DNA from: Oscheius tipulae
Lineage: Eukaryota > Nematoda > Chromadorea > Rhabditida > Rhabditidae
Direction: 5' to 3'
DNA: 64,000 bases
NCBI GenBank assembly: GCA_037178975.1
Contig: JASJZH010000006.1
Coordinates: 3,038,001 to 3,102,000, forward strand
The notes beneath the pieces are model-generated. The model saw only the letters and a program-made list of their open reading frames with translations. It had not been told where the DNA came from and searched no databases. The translations under genes were made by a program, and so were the position numbers. This document shows, in pieces, positions 49,295 to 62,277 of this stretch (position 1 is its first letter; each line of letters begins with the position of its first letter).

Positions 49295-52200
49295 TCATTC
49301 AGGTGGCAGATTTAGTGCCTGCTTGGCCGCTTCCAATTGTGAGATAAATGCTCTCACTTTTTCCAACGTCGAATGAACTGTATCTCTTCTGTTCTCCAGA
49401 ACGAAGCGACCCATCGACTTCCATCGGCTTTGAGCCTTCCAGACGTTTTCGTTTGCTCCGAGAACTCGGCAGACTGTCCTTCCAGAAGGATTGTTCTTTG
49501 GTGTTACTGAAAAGCCAAGAAATTATAAAATAACTGAAGCATGATTTTGTGCTCTAACAACTGCAGGAAGGGTTAGATGTGCACTTTGCTGGTTTTGGGA
49601 CAGAAAGTGTGTGCAAAAGGTGCAACGTGAATGTGCATCTCGTACAGTCGTTAGAACGCTTCCTGGCCAAAGTTAAGGCTTGCAGCATACTTGATGTGGT
49701 AGGACGGTCGTCGCTTGTCTCCTCAATCAGCACAAACTCGCCTTCGTCAACGTTTGGCCTTCTCGCCTTAACAAACACCTAAATCATATATCTACTGTGC
49801 TAAAAGCATAGTTCTAACCTGTTTTATGATATCTGTAGCTGTACTGGATACACTAGCCCTCAGAATTGCATACGGCTGATCTTCGCTGACATTGTGCACG
49901 CAGACCAAAAACGTGTCGCCCATTGATCGCGCTCTTGGATTCAGACCTAGAATAAGCTTATGCTGCACTTTTGTAGTCTCACTACCTCCAGCTTCATCAT
50001 GAACTTCCAGATTCTCCGTTACCGTATCCACATCCAGTGATCTTCCATGTAGCTGTGTACTTGAGGCACTCTTGACGTGTTCACTCTTATTCACATTAGG
50101 GGATGAGGATGTGTTTGTTCCGGTCCCACTCTTGATTATCGAGGTTATCCATGCTCTTGACGAAGGATCCTAAAATAGAACATTTGCTTTGAAACCCTTG
50201 ATGTGGAAACAGTCTCCCATTCAACTGAAATTAGCAAAAGCCGTAACCCAGATCCTCAGCATTTGCAAACCCGTTCCAAAAGTGAAAAGCAGTTTTTAAC
50301 CAGATTGTTAAAATTCGTGCAAAGCAGGTCATTCAGTTCCGTCATGCTACCTTACCTGGTCGATTTTAGTGCATTGTTGTTATATTTTGTTAAAGGCTAC
50401 TAGTGTGAGTTTGGTTTTATTGAAGAGATCAAGAGTCTTATGGTACATAGAAAAACTTAAAAGTGTGTACGTGCTTTAGAAAGCAGTTACGGTTAGGAAG
50501 GATCAATACTCGTGATGGTTACTTTTGGACTTCTCAGTGTCATTTTTCTCTTCCGCTTCTCATCACTTACACTGCCTTTCTTCCGAAGGACGAAACGACG
50601 CATGGAACCGTTCCAACATGCAACAGCGTCCATTATTGGCTCGTTCAGAGGCAGCACCTATTTTTGAGATTATTGTAGCCACTAACTAGCTCACTCTCTG
50701 TTCGGCCGGGTCCTCGCCACTGGTACCAGGAAGAGACTCCTCGATCAGCACGTATTCCTCGACTTGGTCTCCGTTCTTTCCAGCATTAGTGAGAGCTTGT
50801 TGCATGACGACTCGAACAGTGCTTTCGCTTTCTCCATGAACTGTCACTGGGGTCTCATCAGCAAATGCCCCAGACACCTTCATGACAAAGATTTGCTTCT
50901 TCACAATCGGCGAAGGCATGACTCCGGGAGCCTAAACCTTGCTTTTTTATGCTTCCAGAAAATTTTACCAGTTCAGTTTTGTAGTTGAGTGAATGCTCCA
51001 GATTACAGTAGTTGAGTGAATCATCATCATGTAGATAAATGTGTTCCTCTTGTTCGAATCGTGTTCTATAGAGTTAGTAAGTTATTAATGAGAAAGTGTT
51101 TCTACCGAATGAAAAGCATCCCGTTGTCAATGGACTGATTGTTAGGCGTTCGCAGAGGCAGATGTCTGTATCCTGGTCTTATGCACCTCACAGGCACAAC
51201 TCGATGAGCAACCACTTTGCCATTCAGACCGCTGTCACAAACAGCAATCCTCAAAAAGGCCAAATCCACGAAGGCTATTCTCAACTGGGTCATGTGGTTC
51301 CAGTAAGGGCTGACGGAGTTTCTCTGGACCACCTTGGACTTCTCCTAAAGATAACTAATTAGTCAGGTATTATCTACAATACCTTGAAACAATCATTCGG
51401 TATTCCCAAGATCTCAATCTCCAGATACAGACTTGCCGAGTGCATTCCTGGATAGACATGTTGACCAGAGATGACCTAAAGGTCTCATATCGCCATTTCC
51501 TGCCCATTTCCTACCGTCAGATTCATAATGAGAGCCGAATGTCCAGCGACCTCCTTGGAGAGAGGATTGAATTTGTTGTACAAAGGATGTGAGTCATCTC
51601 TCAGACACCGGGGCTTCAGCTCATATCCACAGTTTCCGTTTTGTTCGAACATTGCTTGGTTGACAGCCATGCAGACATCCGGAGTTTGGAAATTCAAGGC
51701 CACCAGCTGCATTCCATGAGCCCAACAGTGAATGGGATTGAAATTTGAGGAGTCATAATGCTTCGCCGAAGGATAGGTTCGAATCAACTACAATTGGCTC
51801 ACTGTTATTTTCAAATAACAAATCTTACGTGATCGCGAGTGTAGGATATACACTTGAGTGGGTGTCTCTTCATCAGCTTCTTAGCTGCACCCTCATTCAG
51901 AGAAGTCACCTTAATTGGCATTAGAAGGTCCCGAACTTTTGGCCTACCTGGTAACAGGAAGCGGACGAGTTTGGTCTTTCCCGGTGGAACAAATTGTCGG
52001 AAGATGCCAGATCTTGACTAATTTGGGTGCTGCTTCGGAGTCGTCTTGGTGGAGTTGGTGTATTCAGCAGATTTGAAGGCGTTCTTGCTCTAGACGAAAA
52101 TGACAGACTTGCACTTGATGGCTGTTCATCCAACATTCTTGGACTGAGAATGCCGTCGGAGATGGGGAACCCTTTGAACTTGGTCGCTTGCATGTAGATG

Positions 52201-55200
52201 ACAATATCGGATAATTCGGGAGCTATTTGGATGGCTTTGGCTCTTGGCAAGGACCGCGCTGTTAATGGGATTGGAGAGTAAAGAGCTTCTTGTTCTGGCT
52301 CTTTATCCAGGTAGAGATTGATTCCACTTGGTCCAGGCTTGTTCTGATCACTTTGATCACTGTTCAAAGAATCCTGCTTGACTGTTCCTCCACTCTTATT
52401 AGCTCTCTTGCTCTGTTTCGGACTGTCATCTCTGCCGCCTTCGCCTAAATTACTTTTTTTTTTGAAATTATGAGCCGTGTGATCAGTTAGCATTTTAAAA
52501 TGCTTCAAGATGCCAAAGAATAATACATGCGTATATGGAAGGAGACGCCAACCCACCTTCAGCATCGTCCTCGTCGTCATCTTCATCCTGGAAGAATTCG
52601 TCAAGATCTTCGTCTTCTCCGTCATCCATTGTGCTAAAGAACATTGTTTTTTGCCTTTCTATTCTATACCTGCTTTCATAGCTGTTTTTACTCTGCTTCC
52701 TATGCAGGGTCAGCTGCGTCTCTCCACGATGTATTGTTCTTTCATTTACTGGAATTGGCATGGGTGGCTCCACTAAAAGAATATCTCTGGTGACCTCCTT
52801 GCGCATTATAAGTACCTATCATTTTCTTGTTTTTGATGAGTATCTTGTTCCTTAATTGCCACGGTGATGGCAGTCTGGGAAGCTCTGAGAAGTCGGCCTC
52901 GAAGAGGAAGTTAGTCACGAGTTTGTCACCAAATGCCGTCTAAAGTTTAGACGTTTTCCTCGATTTATATTCCATTCTCTAAAATAAACAATCTCTACCT
53001 TGAACATCTGGGCCATCTTGGCTTGCTGCTGCAGGGAGCAATGATTTTCGATGGAAAGAATGACAGGAAGATCAGACGTAATGAATGCCGATTTCCTAAT
53101 AACGTCCAGAACCTAAATTTATTCCTCTTCACTTAATTGAATTACTAATAACCTGGCGGAAAGCTATCTTCGAGACGAGAGTGTGTCCATGGTAAATCAA
53201 GGGCAAGCCATCGTCTCCATCCCAGCAGTCCAGTTCGACACAGCGACAACCAGTTAGCAAAACCTATTCATTTTCTTCTTTTATGTTTCCAAGAAAAACA
53301 AACCTGTCTGTACATTTCTGGACTGCTTGGTCCTTTCAATTGATGACCCGTGAGATAAGTGTTGTGACTCGAATTGATATAGTAGTGTGCCAACGGGTAT
53401 TGTAGGTCTTTCTCTTCGGGTTCAATTGTTTCCGGTACGAAAGCAAAGTTCACGGGGTCTGAGAGGAATCTCACGAACCCTTCAAATGACATCTGATTCT
53501 TCGACCTTGTTGTTGCATCTGGTTCGTGCTCCTGAAACATTGTAATTCTCTTATTTCTCTCTTTCATCCCATCTTGAATACGCAATGAAACCTCCTAGAC
53601 TCGTTCTCCTGTGATTCTAAACGACAAACGTGTCCACAATGGCGCGTACACAATTAGATAGCGTTTGCCCGCCTCCCGCTGGGCAGTGCTCCTGGATTGC
53701 GATGGAGGAACGCACTCCCTTGACAGCTGCTACACAGGGAAGCGAGGCTAATTTACAAGGTCAGTATTTCCTTTTCCGGCTCACTTTATATAATATTTTT
53801 CCCTTTCAATTGATTTTTCAGGGCGTCTACATTCGGGCAGCTGTGCTGTCAACGGCAATTCGCTACATCCGGACGTGTCAGAGCAGAGAAAATCCAGTGG
53901 AACCTCTTCAAAAAAGGTCGGATTTTTGAGTGTCAATGCACAAACATGTCATTATTAGGTGTCATTCGCGGAGATGCCCGACCAAATTGATGAAGTTACG
54001 AAAGATGACGGCTCCAGGCCATGTTGTGTCGTTCAGTGACGTCAGAATTTTTTCCACAATGCGCAATGAATGCACGAAATAATGGCAAGTTTTTGCATAT
54101 CAAATAAAACATCTTTCTTCCTTGCGCGCACAAACAAAACACATTTTGACACCTAAGATTATCCGCTAAGTATTTTAAAAACGCCTCCAGGATGTCGCCT
54201 AGACAAACAGACTTTTGTGTTCCCTACTGCTTACATAGTTTTCGGTCAAACACTGCCACCCTTTTTTCACCGGTAAAGTTCATACCTGAATGAGTTTCAC
54301 AGCGCCGGCTTCATCAATTTGCTCCATTTGGTGTGTGTTGACAAACATTCGCAACATTGCCGGCGTGAGAGATTGGGACCTCGAAGTGTCCATAAGACCC
54401 GACGTGCTGCAATTGAGACATTATTAGAAAATCTTCCTTGTTGCCTATTGAGATTCCTCAAGACGTGCCGCAGTAAATAATTTAGGACTGCTTAAACAAA
54501 AAGCTGCTCTTCAAATGTCTTAGCCATTTTTGCCGCTTTACGCCCCATTATTCAAAACAAGACCCTCATAAAGTATAATTTTTTGCAGAAACTCTCGCCT
54601 GGCAAGGATCTCATTAGCTGCAAGCTCAGCCTCAAGTTCAATCTTCACTGCAACTGTGATCTTCACAACCTTCATGTCGGGTCAACTCCTCCTATTCGAT
54701 GATACTTTTTGTGATAGCTCATTTCCTCTGTTTCGGCCAAAATGAAAAGAGACAAACCTATTAACACTGGCAATTGCAAGAGCATTGTAGATCTTGGTTT
54801 GCTTCTCCGTCAGATGATGTGACGTAGTGCTTGAATTCCGGGTGAGGAAGTCTAAAATCATCTGTTGTTTCCACGTCAGCGGCCATCATGCTCCTTTGCC
54901 ACACAATGCAAATAGTCTCTCAACCACTCCTCACAAAATGATATCGTGACGTTGTGGCATTAAGTGAAATACGTAATTAGCATCATTTTGTAAGAAAACT
55001 CTACTATAGCTCACCATTGGCAAGGAAATCGGGACTGCTGCTGTTAGAGATACTCGTTAGACGACTTTGAACTCGTGGACTGTGTCTATCTCGTTCTCGT
55101 TTCTGACTGTGAGCTGGAGTCGTTGCCATAGAAAGAACCTCATTGAAGATGTCTCTAAAACTGCTCTTTGCTATGAAGTGATCAATGTCCCACTTGAGAT

Positions 55201-58200
55201 CTTTTCTTGTCCTCGTATTGAACAGCCTGTATAAGTCAGCGAATTCGGCCAAATTCAACGGTTTCTCTTGAATTTCCTTGCCACTCGGTCCACTGAGCCC
55301 GGAACCAAGAATGGACATCTGAAATATTGTTATGGCGCACTTATTTCCATGATTTATGCCTGTCCGCTACTGCTGACAGACCCCGAATTTGGCGTCTCTC
55401 CGCCACGACTTCGCCAAGACTTGATGGAACGTCCTCCCACAGATCGCCCTATAAGCGTTACTAACTGTTTCATACATCAGTTGTACCTCCGTATGAGCTG
55501 CTAGTCGGTGTTCGACTTCTCGGTGTGTAGATGCTGTCCAAGTCACAAGTGTCACTCATTGCAGTATCTCCACGAGGCTTTAGGAGGTATCCCGGTGAGT
55601 TGGGACCAGGTGGGCCCGACTGTGAAGACATTTGTGATTTGATTGAGGGTGGTCGCACCTGTGTTCGTTCAGCTAAATAATCCAGAGAGCATACCAAAGG
55701 AGAATGTGGCTGTGGGCTCTGTGAGCGACTTCCTTCTCGAGATCCACCTCTCAACTTTTTCTGCATCGCATTCTTGAAGTTCTTCAGCCTGTTCTTGGCA
55801 TTGGCTCCGGTTTCATTCGACAATGAATTGTCATTCTGTTGTTTCTGATGCGATATCGGCTGGTTGAGTCCTGAAAACTATGTTGTAACTCTCTGTGACA
55901 CAATGAGAAATGATAGGTGTGCGAGGAGATAGAAAAGCCCCGAAACATTCTAAACATTTTTCAGACCGTAATTGTATCCCTGGACTGGAACAGTGTAAAA
56001 TGTATTTTGATGTAGCTTTGAAAACCGGACAAGGAACGATTTGAACTGTTCTTTGCTACGAAGGCCTGGAAAAGCTAGTTTGAACCTACAAGACAACGAC
56101 AGCGAATCATACTAACCGAAACCCTTCCATCGTTCCACCCGTCCGCCAAAAGCTTGCAGAGCCTCATAGGGTCTTGGACCAAGATTCTTATCACCGTTTG
56201 GATCTTGGGCGCTCTCCTTGTAAAGCTGAAGGAACAGATTTTTCAGCCAGAGCATTCTTCTGTCGGGATATCGCTGCTGTTGTTGATGACTTTTCAGAAT
56301 CTATAAGGTTTCCAGAATTCAACAAAGCATTAGTGAACTTACCCCAGTCAATCCACAGTACCAGTATTGAGCAATTTGCTTCGGAGCAATGAAGTAGACA
56401 AAGTCGTTGTCAGAGATCAACTGTCCGTAGCTGACTTTCCAGCATACTACCGGAACAGCCATCTCTTCAGACGAATGTCTTTTGTAGTAGGCCTAACATC
56501 CCTCTTTGCATGTGAAAATGACAATGTATACCTCGATGTCAATGTCGTAGCTGTCAACTTCCTCCACTTCTTTGATCATGGACAACTTCAACTCTCCTTC
56601 GTCCAACCCTGCTGCACCCGTGGCTCTTGGAATGGGAACGCTTGAAACACCGGACCTGACATCCGAAACGGGAACAACAATGACTGATGTTTTGGACGGG
56701 TTATCCTACAAACCTGATTGTATTTCTCAACAATAGATACCTTGTCTTTTGGATCCCTGGTGACCGAATAACTGATTTTTCTCCAACAGATCGCACCACA
56801 ACTGGCGTCCAATGTCAGGACACATAGAACACTCCGTCCAGATTCAGGTTCAAAGTGGATAACTGTAGTTCCGTGATGTAATCTTTGAATCGCATCCAGA
56901 TCAAATGTGGAGGTGTCGAGAGGAATGAGAGAGACTCCGTGAGAAGATCCGGGAATAGACTGAATTGGCTCATACGCTGAAAGTTTCATGAACTAATTAA
57001 GTAGGAATAAAGCTACGTTTGACGTTCTCACTGCTTTCGCCTCCATTGGCCGTGATTTCCTCAACTGATCGGATGAGAGACCGGCTATGTCGGTGGAAGA
57101 GCTCAAGATTATCTAGTACTGAAGATGAGGTGTCTTTTTGGTGAAACGGGAAAACAAACCAATTGCGACGAGATTAATCTTGTCGGCATTGAGTAGCCCT
57201 CCAACACCAATTTTGGAAGAGAAATGGTCTTCTCCGTTCACATCACTGACAAACTGAAAACAAAGTTCGAATTGCTAACATAATAGGAAACCTCAAGCTT
57301 CTCGTTCTCCCCTTCATTTCCTATCACCACGATGTTTGGCAGGTCGTTGACGATGGCATAAAGATCTCTTTAAAAATTCCAATGAGAAATGCGAAAACTG
57401 TCACTCAACCTTAAAAATATGCCGAAGAAGGGAATGACATGAGATTGGGGCATTCTCAAAGCCCGTTGAATGGCGTTGATGTAGGCTTGTGATGGTAAGG
57501 CTTGATTAGCGGGAAGCAGCGTTTCGCATAACTTAATAAAGATTTTTTATCAAAACACAAAACTAAGCTACCTGTTCGTACTGTTGTTTCTCCTCAGCCC
57601 TCAAGGACAACCAAAACGGCCGAAGTTTTTCACTTTTCAATCCCATCAAAATCTCCACCGCTGCATTGAAGTTTCCAATATTCCAGCATGTCTCAATTAT
57701 TCGAATAATCGCAGTCAGAGCCACTTTTCGATCGTCGTGAGTGGGCTGACTGACAATAACATGCGTTATCCAGCTGCTGACCTTAACTTGCTATTGTTTA
57801 CAACTCATGAATGTCCTCACCTCACTGAGTCTTTTCACTAATGTCCTAACTGGGCTCGGATTTTCGCAGATGGGGACGGATGTCAAATCACAACTCACAT
57901 AACGGACATAGTCCATTGGCTGAATGTTGTAAAAGAGCTGGTATTCAGCGTGTGAGAGCTGAATTGAAACTAGATTATTTGATAACTCTGATACTTGGAA
58001 TGCGACTTCTTCGGGAAAGTGAAGAATGTATTGAAGCCGTTCAAGTTCCAGCCGGAATAGGGTGATGGGCTCATCGCTAGCTAGGAAACCAGCTATAGCA
58101 GACGCTGTTGATGCTGTGGAATCACTGCGTGAAGTAGCTAAAGTTCAGCTTTGATGACAAATTTTCCGATATCTATTTTATAGACATTTTTCGTTTATGT

Positions 58201-58778
58201 AGTGCGGACACTCTGCGTAGAAGTGTGTGTCTAATTGGGTGTCAACGACAAATCCGAATCAGCTGTCAATTGTGTGCTCTTTTCGTGAAAGCATACGAAA
58301 ACGAGAAGCTTTTAGCGGACAGCCTAACAATTGACCCTTCTAACTAAAAAAACCAAAATCATCCGTTGTTTGAACCATATAGAAAAACCGGTGTTGCGGA
58401 CCTATTATCTTGTTAGAGGTGGCTCAAAGCCTGATTGCACCAGATAACTTAGAGAACCAAAACCGATTTTCCAATTCGTTTTTGGAGAGAAACTATGCTG
58501 AAAGAGGGAAAACAAGGCAGCGAAAAACGTCATAAAGGTTTCGGATTTCTAAAGGAAGCACTTCCTAGATTTCTAGAGGAAGTAATAGGCTGAATTTCAG
58601 TGCAAAGTAAAAAGAGTGAAGTGACCAGTTGTGTGGAGCAAAGGCAGGAAAATAGCTAAGACTCACCGAGTTTGCATACAAAAACCAGAAAACTTTTGGG
58701 GTCAGGTGGTGTTTCTTCGGCAATGTCGGTGTGAGCTCTACTGAGTACATTCAGTAGTCGCGACACTACGGAAGACAT
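49295..58778 (-). CDS. plc-1: phospholipase C epsilon (RasGEF-PLC-RA)
   Basis: It hydrolyses PIP2 downstream of Ras/Rap and carries its own RasGEF domain. From the 5' end: [20 protein letters not shown] joins in frame to a CDC25/RasGEF region ([40 protein letters not shown]). A Ser-rich linker and EF-type region follow (54.3-55.8 kb). The catalytic X box has [12 protein letters not shown] and GHTL (two active-site His). An acidic X-Y linker, the Y box ([30 protein letters not shown]), the C2 domain (51.1-51.5 kb) and two Ras-association domains (50.7-50.9 and 49.3-49.8 kb) complete it; the end is [12 protein letters not shown]. An in-frame stop precedes the ATG. At least one intron (53.6-54.3 kb) hosts an antisense gene. 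A longer 5' isoform cannot be excluded. Confidence 0.93.
53639..54039 (+). CDS. nested small protein with PP1-docking and CaaX motifs
   Basis: Three exons (53639-53759, 53822-53916, 53959-54039) with introns of 62 and 42 bases give 98 residues, lying antisense within a PLC-epsilon intron. All joins keep frame with standard GT-AG borders. The sequence begins [20 protein letters not shown] and is polar and Ser/Thr-rich. Exon 3 opens with the [17 protein letters not shown] segment, whose KVSF fits the [RK]VxF docking motif for protein phosphatase 1. The C-terminus SRPCCVVQ ends in a CaaX box (CVVQ), preceded by a second Cys. Gln at the last position favours farnesylation. I infer a membrane-tethered PP1 regulator; no homologue is named. 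Confidence 0.7.
54037..54044. promoter_or_regulatory. full CRE palindrome TGACGTCA
   Basis: A perfect cAMP-response element overlaps the stop codon of the nested gene and lies in a PLC-epsilon intron, upstream of the X/Y exons on the PLC strand. It could drive an internal PLC promoter, or occur by chance. Confidence 0.3.
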
Positions 58779-59650
58779 AGAATACCGTGGTCAAGACATG
58801 CTTCCGGAAGGAATCAGGCGCCGAAACAGAGGAGGCGCTAAGGCGATTCCTTTTCGTTTCTGGGCGGGCCCCCGACGGCCACCCCTGGGACTCAGCTCTA
58901 CTGCACTGATTCCGCATTTAACATCAAAGGTGTGAAATGATACGTGGAAACAAGGGTCTTTGTTGGTACAGTCTTACTCATTTATTTGAACCTCCGTTGC
59001 GACAATTATTCAAATGCCTGTCGTGAAAAGGTTTTGTATTTAACAGCATGTCTTGACTCTTTCAAAAGTTAGACTTCAAGATTACAAGTGCCTTTTTCTC
59101 TTTAGAAAATCCTGCTTTTTTGCGAAGACTATCATATCCTAGTTTTTTGAAGTGAGTCAAATGGACCAAGGAGCAGTTTTGTGTCCCCTGGGTCTGCGGG
59201 ATCAAACAAATGAAAGATTTGGGACAAGATGAACACTGGAAAAAGAGAGTCTAAGCGATGAAAGCATAATGTTCTTTTTCTAACCAAACGATGAACTGAA
59301 AGGTCAACTGAGAAGAAGAAAACATACGTGTTTGATACTTCCTCTTAGGTTGTCGAGTGAAAAATATGGCCGCGAGGGCACTTCGCATCAAGCTTAAAAT
59401 GGGATTTTAGTTCACACGTAAAATGAAGGATAAAGAGAGTGGAAACAACGTCAAAACAAGAGCAAGAGTCAAAAAGAGGAAAACATTTGAATGTCAGTGC
59501 CTGAAGAGTGAATCTGTGTTTTCGAAACTCTTGAATCTTCTATAGTTGGGGCTTGTATTACTACCATCTAATGTGAAAAGAAAGTGTGGGTTGAGGCCCC
59601 AGTCGGCAAACTTGACGAAGGAACGACCGCGATTAGATACGCGGTAATGG
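58779..59650. other. intergenic region, PLC-epsilon promoter
   Basis: A GC-rich stretch (58795-58900, ggaggcgctaaggcg, gcgggcccccgacggcc) lies directly upstream of the PLC-epsilon start and is promoter-like. The remainder is AT-rich and should include the 3' UTR of the FERM gene. No gene supported. Confidence 0.5.
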
Positions 59651-62249
59651 CTAAAGAAAAAATTCAGACGTACAGACTGTGTTCTCTGTTGGACTGCGAT
59701 GCATGGAACTGTTCAGGCTCTTCTGTATATTACTGCTGGCCGACTGCTGCATAATCTCCCATAACGTCATGGAAATCGATTTTAATGCATTGTACGATGG
59801 CGCTGTAAGAGAATAAATAAGGACCACAACTATTATATGAGTCATGTGTCCACCACTACTCAGACTGGTCTCGTGGTTACAAACTTCGAGCTCAAAAATC
59901 ATTTTGGGGGAAAAGAATAGGGGTCTCAAGAGCTAAGATTGTGGGCCTAGCGTGACATAGAAGAACAGGCTACTTTCATCATTGCCAGCCACCTATCGCC
60001 TTTCATCCATTAGCTGGTGAAAAAGGCGTCGATTCCCTACCATAAAGGAGTGAAACGATTCGGATTTCATCAAAAATGCGCACTGCTAAGAGTTTTCGAG
60101 TGAAACAGTGCAAAACAGATCTGGGTATTTTCGACTATGGGTAATGAGAGTCAGTGTGATAATCACGACTGCCAAATGACACCGAGGACTGCCGCGCAGC
60201 GAGCCCAACTAACACATAGTTGCTTTCGCATCAACAATTTGCGCCTTGTAATCCCTTCGTATTATAATCGTATAAAGCAATGTTTGCATCAAAACATCTT
60301 GCACATATGATTTTTGCATCTAAAATAGAGTTTACTTTAAAAAAATTGACTTTCTGGCGTTTAAGGTTGTTTACTATGGAAAAGTAGGGAGTGATTCAAT
60401 TAGGAAACTATGTTTGTCACAGGTGAGACCCGACTGAAGGTGCGAAAGAGGGAGGTAAGACCTTATGAGTCAGCAGCGGACAGGAACAACAGTCTAGACA
60501 CTCACCGATGAGCTGCCACTTTGTACCTCGAAATTCAAGCAGAAGCTGATGCTTGCTGACTCCGCCGCCTACTCTCCACTGTTGAAGAGTAGAAGCGTGT
60601 TGACGCTTGAGCACAAGTTTCGTCGACCCGTCAAGAAGGCACAAAGAGGCCGGCGAGAGGCACAAAAGACGAAGTGTCTGGAAAACGTCATGGTCAGGGC
60701 TCGTAAGAAAAACTATCAGAGTTTCGATAGTATCAAATCGGGATCGATGCAAAGCATGAATCATTTTTGTTTGAATTTGTGCCTTGACGGAAAATCGTCT
60801 AGTTCGCAAACGTGTCGGTCGTGATCGCAAAAGGAGGAATTGAATGAACACGGGTCATTGAGAAGACTGTCAGGTAGGAACGCGGCGGGATCAATGGAAA
60901 GCACGTCGTTTCTTCGTTTGGTCTAAGTGCTCAAAACGCGACTCGCCAACACATGTTTACATTGCCAGATTATGAGGGTACACATGCTTCAAGGATATCC
61001 ACGACTTCTCCAAATCACCTTTCTCAAAGTTCTCCCATGAAGTAGCTCCTTGACTTGAAAGACCTTGCATCCAAACGCGGCCAACTTCTTAGCAGTCTGT
61101 AAAACTTAAAAGTTATAATAGAAGTTGATTCACCTGAATGTACAGTTTTTTCATCCCTATCTCGCTTTCGTAGACTTGTGAATGGAATAGTTTCCGTTTT
61201 CTTTCCTACAATTCATTTTCTCATCATGACAAATTCCCTGGTTTACCTTGACCATCTTGATCGTCCTTCTGTCTCCTCTCAAATCAACGGGCAAGCACTG
61301 TGCCTGCATCTAAAGCATTTCACTGCTTTCTATAAAGCTCGCTTACCACCTCCTCTGACATCAATCCTTCTGTATTAGTTATGCAACGCAAAAGTGTAGG
61401 GGTTCGACTTGTTCTATGTGTCAAATGTTCTTCTGCCAAGGACTGTGTCCTTTGCTGGTCCAACACTCTCGGCGGAGTGCAATAGAGATTCGGTTCCACT
61501 TCCCATGGCGTCACCATTATTTTCTGGGCAAGATCTCTTATCCTTCCTGAAATCATTATAAAATGAATATATTTTATGAAATCTTAACCGAACTGTCCCT
61601 TGAGAAGATGTCGCCGTATAGTTTGCGTTCTCTTGTTGCTGGGCCATTGCTCTTCAACGCACAACTGAATACTAGCCAAGTAGGCTGCCTCATCTTTCGG
61701 ACAGGGTAGAGATCCAGAGATGACTTGATCTTGGAACTGAAACAAACTTTTAGTATTTGGATTAGCTTTAACCGTTTTTTCATTTGAATCTTTCGTGTTG
61801 TCCGAAGGACAGAGTGGCACGAAACAAGTGGCGTCACCGTCCGAATACGACAAACAGTAAATGTGCGGATCCTCTTGTGAGTGCAACAGATCCACGAACA
61901 GCTGCGCTTCTTCTTCATAATCAAAATCGATAGACAGCGTGTAATCATGCGAAGACGTTCTAGTCGGTGTTTTGGGAAAAATAGAAGCGAACACATTCGC
62001 TAGAGAGTCAAGAGGCTGACTAATACTTCGTAATGGGAATGCTTCCGCTGTCTCATGAATAGCTCCCGCGGACCACGTAAAGTTGTCGGAAGAAGTTGAA
62101 GGTAGTTGACGAACAAAGTCAAGTAGCAGTTCATCTTCAGAAGAAAGTCTGAGGAGAGTAAAACGGGGGTTGGTGCGTCGTCTGTGCTCCGTCATCGCAA
62201 TGTTTGAGAAGAGACCACGACTCTCCCGATAACCCCAAGTCACCCCCAT
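59651..62249 (-). CDS. FERM-domain protein (talin-head-like F3)
   Basis: The first exon is long: MGVTWGYRESRGLFSNIAMT, then a polar region, DYTLSIDFDYEEEAQLFVDL and later QFQDQVISGSLPCPKDEAAY, LASIQLCVEEQWPSNKRTQT. Further exons give YIQTAKKLAAFGCKVFQVKE, LLHGRTLRK, LRLLCLSPASLCLLDGSTKL, VLKRQHASTLQQWRVGGG and FRGTKWQLI, then APSYNALKSISMTLWEIMQQ. This is the F2 helical lobe followed by a PTB/PH-like F3 lobe, close to talin and related membrane-cytoskeleton linkers. The exon phases agree, including a 600-base last intron. The C-terminus is short (ends TSEFFL) and there is no talin rod. The exact family is not settled. Confidence 0.75.
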
Positions 62250-62277
62250 CTTTTTATGCGTTGCTATTCATAAATGT

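Noticed and set aside
48954-49298. 114-codon hydrophobic minus ORF
   Set aside because: It begins out of frame inside the last PLC-epsilon exon and runs through the AT-rich 3' UTR.
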